Shown piece by piece: positions 7,001 through 11,251 of a DNA stretch of 11,251 bases. The position numbers and the translations under genes are program-made. The notes beneath the pieces were generated by a model that was not told the DNA's origin, did not search any database, and saw only the letters and a list, made by a program, of their open reading frames with translations. Source of the DNA: Patescibacteria group bacterium (GTDB taxonomy: Bacteria; Patescibacteriota; UBA1384; JAHJRZ01); assembly GCA_018830605.1 (NCBI GenBank), contig JAHJRZ010000030.1:1-11251 (forward strand), in the 5' to 3' direction. Each line of letters starts with the position of its first letter. Position 1 is the stretch's first letter.

Positions 7001-7858
7001 ATTTTTGAGGTCTTTAATCAATTTTAAACGTTTGGATAATTTTTTAAGCCTCTGCCCTTTTGATTCTAAAATCTCTTTCTTGAGTGATTTTTCCAAGAGG
7101 ATAAGATCAATATTTTTAAGAATTTCAAAGATCGCTTCCGCGCCAATGCCAACCTTGACAATCTCGCCGTGCTTCATCGACAGATCATGGTAACGTTCTT
7201 CAGAAATAATCTTAAGGGGATTTAAGGCCTCGAGCTCGTCGCGCCGGCGACGATAATTATTAAGCAAGCGCTCTAATTTCAAATCTTGCGAGACCTCTCC
7301 TTTTTTCTTGCCGATATTCAAAACTTTTAATATTTTTGAGCCGGCATAATTTGAACCCTTTAATTTATCCTTAAAAGATTGGTATTTAGAATCTAATTTT
7401 GAAAGCGCGTCTTTTTTTATCTCTTGATTGACTTCAATAATAATAAAAGCGCCAAAATAGATCACTCTCTCCAGATCGCGGCTCGAGATATCAAGAATAA
7501 GCCCCAGGCGCGAGGGAACGCCGCGCAAATACCAGATATGCGAACAAGGAACCGCCAGAGAAATATGGCCCATCCTTTCGCGCCGCACTTGTGATTTGGT
7601 CACTTCGACTCCGCACTTGTCGCAGACTACGCCTTTAAACCTAATTTTTTTGTATTTACCGCAATAACATTCATAATCCTTGGCCGGACCGAAAATCTTT
7701 TCATCAAAGAGCCCTTCGCGCTCCGGCTTTTGCGTGCGGTAATTGATCGTCTCGGGCTTAGTCACCTCTCCATAAGACCATTTGAGCACTTGCTCTGGCC
7801 CGGCAAGCGAGAGCCGAATAGCATCAAAATCAACAGCTATTTCTTTTGTTTTAAACAT
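4031..7858 (-). CDS. rpoC: DNA-directed RNA polymerase subunit beta'
   Basis: Beta' carries the catalytic magnesium site of RNA polymerase and, with beta, forms the DNA-binding clamp. The 1275-residue protein looks complete. The N-terminal zinc ribbon uses C64, C66, C79 and C82. The catalytic loop NADFDGDQM is at 517-525, with D519, D521 and D523 holding magnesium. The second zinc site is C843, C915, C922 and C925, with the usual C-x6-C-x2-C spacing. The bridge-helix region contains THAARKGRSDTALRTAEAGY. The trigger loop keeps GTQLTMRTFHIGG, with M959 and H963 matching E. coli M932 and H936, and has no large insertion after it. The C-terminus contains GRMDNLRGLKENVIIGRMIP. The ATG lies 8 bases after the rpoB stop and has no Shine-Dalgarno sequence, so coupling to rpoB is likely. 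The stop is TAA. Confidence 0.99.
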   Translation of the reverse strand: MFKTKEIAVDFDAIRLSLAGPEQVLKWSYGEVTKPETINYRTQKPEREGLFDEKIFGPAKDYECYCGKYKKIRFKGVVCDKCGVEVTKSQVRRERMGHISLAVPCSHIWYLRGVPSRLGLILDISSRDLERVIYFGAFIIIEVNQEIKKDALSKLDSKYQSFKDKLKGSNYAGSKILKVLNIGKKKGEVSQDLKLERLLNNYRRRRDELEALNPLKIISEERYHDLSMKHGEIVKVGIGAEAIFEILKNIDLILLEKSLKKEILESKGQRLKKLSKRLKLIKDLKNNQMRPEWMMVKELPVIPPDLRPMVQLDGGRFAASDLNDLYRRVINRNNRLKRLRLQSAPEVIQRNEKRMLQEAVDALIDNSARRDKAAQTVGGRRKLRSLSDMLRGKQGRFRQNLLGKRVDYSGRSVIVIGPELKLNQCGLPKVMALELFKPFIVGRLINLGYAHNVKNATKMIEQEDPVIWDVLEEITKNHCVLLNRAPTLHRLGVQAFQPVLIEGKAIRIHPLVCAAYNADFDGDQMAVYIPLSTKAQEEAKKMMFASKNLLKPASGEPIVGPSRDIVFGIYYLTLMQKEGLGDNKYFESIDEAIIAHRDGCVGVRAKINVMIKGRIKQTTVGRILFNQILPEGFKFVNSKMDRKTLNVIVKESFVKYGKKITARLVDEIKDLGFYYSTHSGMTIAASDIKVPSDKPKVIAQADKKVLEIEEQYEEGLITDNERYLKIIELWSNVKSHLEKKMVSMYKPTDPVFAMINSGARGNLAQMTQLGAMKGLVVNPAGEIIEQPVKGNYLDGLESLEYFFSTHAARKGRSDTALRTAEAGYLTRRLIDVAQDVIITTYDCGDSEGSNISVLDVAEFGQSFKQKIIGRVAAKTIKNKQGRTMVRKNQMIDEKITSLIEKEEIRDIWVFSPLTCKNTWGVCQKCYGRDLATGDLVETGTAVGVIAAQAIGEPGTQLTMRTFHIGGVAGEDITQGLPRVEELFEARSPKIPAILAEFDGVIEIKEFEDKKVIHLSSSEEKTKVIRIPSGFKLRVRENQKVDSGRALALKGKEEIRAPFRGRVHLREGEVLLSLEVDKACEYTVSPFSQIKVKSGERVKRGTVLNEGQLDLRQSERILGRVKTQKYIVSEIQAIYSSQGQSINDKHFDVIVRQMFSKVRIDSPGETEFSDGQVVDRQRFNDVNAKLKAGKIKATAQDLLLGVTKVALSTDSFLSAASFQETTGVLMEAATTGRMDNLRGLKENVIIGRMIPAGTGFRQKFGQEVKAEAERRVDIKK

Positions 7859-7871
7859 ATTACTTATTACT
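7858..7871 (-). repeat. Tandem AGTAATA motif across the rpoB stop and rpoC start
   Basis: The minus strand reads AGTAATAAGTAATA from 7871 to 7858, overlapping the last rpoB codon, its TAA stop and the A of the rpoC ATG. It is identical over 14 bases to the motif before rpsG. No Shine-Dalgarno sequence is present at this junction. Confidence 0.65.
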
Positions 7872-10800
7872 TACTAATTATTTTGCCATCTTTTAATAAC
7901 TCTATATTTAAGCCCAAACTCTGCAACTCCTTAACCAAAACATTAAACGATTCCGGAATTGAAGGAGTGGGAATCTCTTCGCCTTTGATAATTGCTTCGT
8001 AGGCCTGGCTGCGGCCGACCATATCATCAGATTTAATCGTCAGCATTTCCTGCAGAGTATGAGAGGCGCCATAGGCCTCCAGCGCCCAGACCTCCATCTC
8101 GCCAAATCTCTGGCCGCCGAATTGGGCTTTTCCGCCGAGGGGCTGCTGGGCGACCATTGAATACGGACCAATGGAACGGGCGTGCATCTTGTCGTCAACT
8201 AAATGCAGAAGTTTCATAATATAGAGCACTCCGACCGTCGTCCTCTGGTCAAAGGGTTCGCCGGTGCGGCCGTCGCGCAATTGGATCTTGCCGTCGATGG
8301 GGTAAGCCGCTTTTTTAAGCTCGGCCTGAATCTCCTCAATCGTCGGGCCCTCAAAGACCGGGGCCGCCACATAATAATTAAGCTTTTCTGCGGCCCAAGC
8401 GAGATGAGTCTCTAAAATCTGGCCGATATTCATGCGCGAGATCACGCCTAAAGGATTTAAAATAATATCAAGCGGCGTGCCATCAGGCAAAACCGGCATA
8501 TCTTCAATCGGCAAAACTTTGGAAATAACGCCTTTATTGCCGTGCCGGCCAGCCAATTTATCCCCGACTTGGATCTTTCTCAATTGGGCCACAGACACCT
8601 CAATCAATTGATTAACCCCAGCCGGGAGCTCCTGATCTTTTGCCTTATCAAAGATCTTAACATCAACCACCTTTCCTTGCTCGCCGTGAGGCAAACGGAG
8701 CGAAGTATCTTTGACATCTTTTGCTTTTTCACCAAAAATTGCCAAAAGCAATCGCTCTTCAGCTGAAAGTTCAGTCTCGCCTTTGGGCGTAATCTTACCC
8801 ACTAAAATATCTCTCGCTTTGACCTCGGCGCCAATGCGCACAATGCCGCTCTCGTCCAAATTTTTTAGCGCTTCTTCGCCTACATTGGGAATATCTCGGG
8901 TGATCATCTCTGGACCAAGTTTAGTCTCGCGAATCTCAATTGAATATTTTTCAATATGGATCGAGGTATAACGGTCATCTTCGACTAATCTTTCAGAAAT
9001 AATAATCGCATCTTCAAAATTCGCGCCCGCGAAACTCATAAATCCAACCAGAATGTTCTGGCCTAAAGCAATCTCGCCGTTCTCTGTGGCCAAACTATCA
9101 GCAATAATCTGCCCTTTTTTGATCTCCTCTCCTTGGCTTACAATGGGGCGCTGGTGCATGCAGGTCGCCTGGTTAGAACGGACAAATCCTTCGAGGCTGT
9201 ATTCACGAAGCCTTGAGCGGCCTTCTTTAACTAAAATCTTTTGATTATCAACCTCTATCACTTTTGCCTTATCCCGGGCAATGACTACCTGTCCCGAATC
9301 TTTGGCGGCCTCCATCTCCACACCCGTGCCGATGATTGGCGCTTGGGGTCTGACCAAGGAGACTGCTTGACGCTGCATGTTTGAGCCCATCATGGCGCGG
9401 GCCGCATCAGTATTTTCAAGAAATGGAATAAGAGCGGTGGTGATTGAAACAATCTGCCTGGCTGAGACATCAGCAAATTCTACTTTTTTGGCTTCAACCC
9501 AAGATGGCTTGCCGGCAAATCTAACCAAATATTCTTTTCCGGTTAATTCGTGTTTTTCATTCGTCTCTCCGCTCGTCGGCATAATATGATGCCGCTGTTC
9601 TGTATCAGCATCTAAATAGACGAGTTTATCTGTTATTTTAGGCAGCCGGCCTGAATTATCAACTGTACGATATGGGGTCTCAATAAAGCCATATTTATTA
9701 ACCTTGGCATAACAAGAGATATAAGAGACGAGCCCAATATTCGGGCCTTCAGGGGACTCGATCGGGCAGAGCCGGCCATAATGAGTAGGGTGGACATCAC
9801 GCACCTCAAAACCGGCCCTCTCACGCGAGAGCCCGCCCGGACCAGTCGCGGAGATGGTTCTTTTGTGTTCAAGTTCAGACAAAGGATTAGTCTGGTTCAT
9901 AAATTGGGAGAGCTGGGACGAGGCAAAAAATTCCTGCAAGACAGCAATAATCGGCCGAGCATTAATTAAAAGAGCGGGCGTAATCGCCAACTGGTCAGTG
10001 ACTGACATCCTATCTTTAATAATCCTCTCCATGCGCAGAAGGCCGACGCGAACCTTATTCTGCACCAGCTCCCCGACCGCCCGGATGCGCCGGCAGGACA
10101 GAGAATCAATATCATCAGGCAGAGCTTTTGGATCGCAATTGAGGCGAATTACTTCTTTAATAATCAAGGCAAAATCCTCAATTTTTAAAACCCTGTTCTT
10201 AAGATTATTAGCAATATCAATGCCTAAACGTTTGTTAATTTTATATCTGCCGACCGGGCTTAAATCATATCTTTTGAGCGTAAAGAAGGTCGTCTCGAGA
10301 AAGGCGCGGGCATTCTCCGGATTAGTCAAGTCGCCCGGCCGCATCTTTTTATAGACCTCAACCACGGCCTCATCAGTAGTTTTAGTGTTATCCTTTTCTA
10401 GAGTCGCCTTGATAAAATCATGCTCCGGGTCAGTGTTGACCTCGCTCAATAAATCAATAATTTGTTTTTCTGTATAACCAAAAGCCTTAAGAAAAGCGGA
10501 GACAGGGATTTTTCGTTTTCTATCAATTTTCACGGTCACGACATCTTTAGAATTAGTCTCAATCTCAAGCCAGGCGCCTCGGTTGGGAATAATCTTGGCC
10601 CCAAAGAGGCGACGCAGATCCTTATTATTTTCCGCCATAAAAATAACGCCATAAGAGCGCACAATCTGGGAGACGACGACTCGCTCCACGCCATTGATAA
10701 TAAAGGTGCCGCGCTTGGTCATCATGGGGAAATCGCCCAAAAAGACCTCTTGCTCTTTGGCTTCGCCATTTTCTTTGTTCTTAAGCTTAATCTTAACTCG

Positions 10801-11055
10801 AAGAGGAGTCTTAAAGGTTAAATTATTCTCCCGCGCTTCGCTCTCGGAAATGACCGGCTCTTCAAAAAAGAACTTGCCGAATTCAAGTTCATATTTTTTC
10901 CCGGTAAAATCATCCACTGGTGAGATTTCAGCAAATAATTCCTTTAATCCTTCTCCCAAGAACCACTTGTAAGATGATTTCTGCAGTTCAACTAAATCAG
11001 GAAGCTCTAACGAGCGTTTAGCCCTTGAAAATTGCTTTCTTAAGACCCTTGGCAT
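7867..11055 (-). CDS. rpoB: DNA-directed RNA polymerase subunit beta
   Basis: Beta pairs with beta' to form the RNA polymerase active-site cleft and holds the rifampicin pocket. At 1062 residues it is short (about 1340 in E. coli), lacking the large lineage-specific insertions but complete from PRVLRKQFSRAK to the C-terminal GGQRFGEMEVWALEAYGASH block. ERAGFEVRDVHPTHYGR and CPIESPEGPNIGL mark the fork-loop core. GDKLAGRHGNKG contains K833 and K841, equivalent to the catalytic-centre lysines K1065 and K1073 of E. coli. In the rifampicin region, three nearly invariant positions differ: N387 (E. coli D516), T400 (R529) and T404 (L533). H397 and S402 (H526, S531) are kept. The ATG at 11055 has AAAGG eight bases upstream. 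The rpoC start follows the stop by 8 bases. The stop is TAA. Confidence 0.99.
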   Translation of the reverse strand: MPRVLRKQFSRAKRSLELPDLVELQKSSYKWFLGEGLKELFAEISPVDDFTGKKYELEFGKFFFEEPVISESEARENNLTFKTPLRVKIKLKNKENGEAKEQEVFLGDFPMMTKRGTFIINGVERVVVSQIVRSYGVIFMAENNKDLRRLFGAKIIPNRGAWLEIETNSKDVVTVKIDRKRKIPVSAFLKAFGYTEKQIIDLLSEVNTDPEHDFIKATLEKDNTKTTDEAVVEVYKKMRPGDLTNPENARAFLETTFFTLKRYDLSPVGRYKINKRLGIDIANNLKNRVLKIEDFALIIKEVIRLNCDPKALPDDIDSLSCRRIRAVGELVQNKVRVGLLRMERIIKDRMSVTDQLAITPALLINARPIIAVLQEFFASSQLSQFMNQTNPLSELEHKRTISATGPGGLSRERAGFEVRDVHPTHYGRLCPIESPEGPNIGLVSYISCYAKVNKYGFIETPYRTVDNSGRLPKITDKLVYLDADTEQRHHIMPTSGETNEKHELTGKEYLVRFAGKPSWVEAKKVEFADVSARQIVSITTALIPFLENTDAARAMMGSNMQRQAVSLVRPQAPIIGTGVEMEAAKDSGQVVIARDKAKVIEVDNQKILVKEGRSRLREYSLEGFVRSNQATCMHQRPIVSQGEEIKKGQIIADSLATENGEIALGQNILVGFMSFAGANFEDAIIISERLVEDDRYTSIHIEKYSIEIRETKLGPEMITRDIPNVGEEALKNLDESGIVRIGAEVKARDILVGKITPKGETELSAEERLLLAIFGEKAKDVKDTSLRLPHGEQGKVVDVKIFDKAKDQELPAGVNQLIEVSVAQLRKIQVGDKLAGRHGNKGVISKVLPIEDMPVLPDGTPLDIILNPLGVISRMNIGQILETHLAWAAEKLNYYVAAPVFEGPTIEEIQAELKKAAYPIDGKIQLRDGRTGEPFDQRTTVGVLYIMKLLHLVDDKMHARSIGPYSMVAQQPLGGKAQFGGQRFGEMEVWALEAYGASHTLQEMLTIKSDDMVGRSQAYEAIIKGEEIPTPSIPESFNVLVKELQSLGLNIELLKDGKIISK

Positions 11056-11060
11056 GGAGA

Positions 11061-11068
11061 CCGCCTTT
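11061..11068 (-). promoter_or_regulatory. Ribosome-binding site of rpoB
   Basis: AAAGGCGG on the minus strand ends five bases before the rpoB ATG. The AAAGG core is spaced eight bases from the start, which supports the ATG at 11055. Confidence 0.65.
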
Positions 11069-11073
11069 ACCTA

Positions 11074-11095
11074 AAAATATTAAATTTAATATTTT
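11074..11095. promoter_or_regulatory. Perfect 22-bp AT-only palindrome upstream of rpoB
   Basis: The half-site AAAATATTAAA is followed directly by its reverse complement with no spacer, centred about 30 bases before the rpoB start. Each half contains a run that also occurs in the 2959-3081 repeat region (ATTTAATATTT). It could be an operator, an AT-rich promoter element or a relic of the AT-rich repeat family. A weak -35/-10 match (TTGCAG, 17 bases, AATATT) overlaps it and is not convincing. Confidence 0.5.
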
Positions 11096-11108
11096 AAGCA
11101 CATAAAAT

Positions 11109-11146
11109 TACTGCAAAATAAACTTGCAGTAGGTTTCTTCCCTACT
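11109..11146 (-). other. Two overlapping, mutually exclusive hairpins in the rpoB leader or upstream-gene trailer
   Basis: In minus-strand RNA the first hairpin pairs AGTAGG (11146-11141) with CCTACT (11133-11128) around a 7-base loop. The second pairs TACTGCAA (11131-11124) with TTGCAGTA (11116-11109) around a 7-base loop, and is followed by ATTTTATG. They share four bases (11128-11131), so they cannot both form completely. The second resembles a weak terminator with a broken U-tract. They may end an upstream transcript or attenuate rpoB. Confidence 0.45.
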
Positions 11147-11251
11147 TCATCTGTTCTTCAATTTGCATTCCGAATTCTTGATTTTCTTTTGACTATCCTG
11201 CACCCAGGCTTTATCCGACCCTCTGGCTTGAGACCAGTCGTCGCAAAGCTG
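11147..11251. other. Unassigned sequence at the right edge
   Basis: No recognisable gene. Two minus-strand frames stay open from the window edge: one for 34 codons to a TGA at 11149-11147, the other for 30 codons to a TGA at 11160-11158. Neither resembles a ribosomal protein L7/L12 tail or another protein I know. The part from about 11190 to 11251 is visibly richer in G and C than the AT-rich leader and can form short stems (CTGG-CCAG, CCTG-CAGG). It could be the end of an upstream gene or of a structured RNA. I could not match it to tRNA, tmRNA, RNase P or SRP RNA. Confidence 0.3.

Noticed and set aside
9633..9872. Second minus-strand frame of 79 codons inside rpoB, and many plus-strand open frames of 60-170 codons across fusA, rpoC and rpoB
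   Set aside because: They overlap strongly conserved coding sequence in another frame, have no ribosome-binding sites or recognisable products, and look like by-products of codon composition.
9994..10006. GTCAGT-G-ACTGAC inverted repeat resembling the lexA operator half-sites
   Set aside because: It lies inside conserved rpoB coding sequence (SVTDQ region), has the half-sites in the opposite order and a one-base centre, and is best explained by codon choice.
364..11055. Possible alternative genetic code (TGA read as glycine, as in some candidate phyla)
   Set aside because: All six complete genes are full length with no in-frame TGA, and conserved glycines use ordinary codons. The data show no need for recoding, although they cannot exclude it genome-wide.

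Overview
The window carries one leftward (minus-strand) housekeeping cluster: rpoB, rpoC, rpsL, rpsG, a small membrane-protein gene, then fusA. After fusA comes the first third of a lexA-type repressor gene, which runs off the left edge. All seven genes are on the minus strand, so transcription order runs from high to low coordinates. The standard genetic code fits: the stops I checked are TAA, with one TAG after the membrane protein, and none of the genes contains an in-frame TGA.

The organism is bacterial. My best inference is a Candidate Phyla Radiation (Patescibacteria) member, possibly Parcubacteria-like. The reasons are a short RNA polymerase beta subunit (1062 residues, no large lineage insertions), AT-rich inverted repeats between genes, tight junctions often without a Shine-Dalgarno sequence, and a small PLDc_N-like membrane protein inside the str operon. 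This is a judgement from general impression; no 16S gene or marker tree is available here.

Layout from right to left. Positions 11056-11251 have no gene I can assign, but hold two overlapping hairpins and a perfect 22-bp AT palindrome just upstream of rpoB. rpoB (7867-11055) and rpoC (4031-7858) make the catalytic core of RNA polymerase. rpsL (S12) and rpsG (S7) follow with gaps of 31 and 18 bases. Two AT-rich repeat regions (2959-3081 and 2461-2586) bracket the membrane-protein gene (2587-2937) and separate rpsG from fusA. fusA (364-2460) encodes EF-G. Between fusA and lexA there are 77 bases, containing a consensus-like promoter whose 17-base spacer is almost exactly a perfect inverted repeat, read here as a self-regulatory LexA operator.

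The cluster couples transcription (RpoB, RpoC) with translation (S12, S7, EF-G), as in the classical rpoBC and str operons. No tuf gene follows fusA, and no rplL end is recognisable upstream of rpoB. I see no clear new multi-gene system. The observations most worth checking are the unusual lexA operator, the natural substitutions in the rifampicin-binding region of RpoB, the repeat-flanked membrane protein inside the str operon, and a repeated 14-base motif at two gene junctions.
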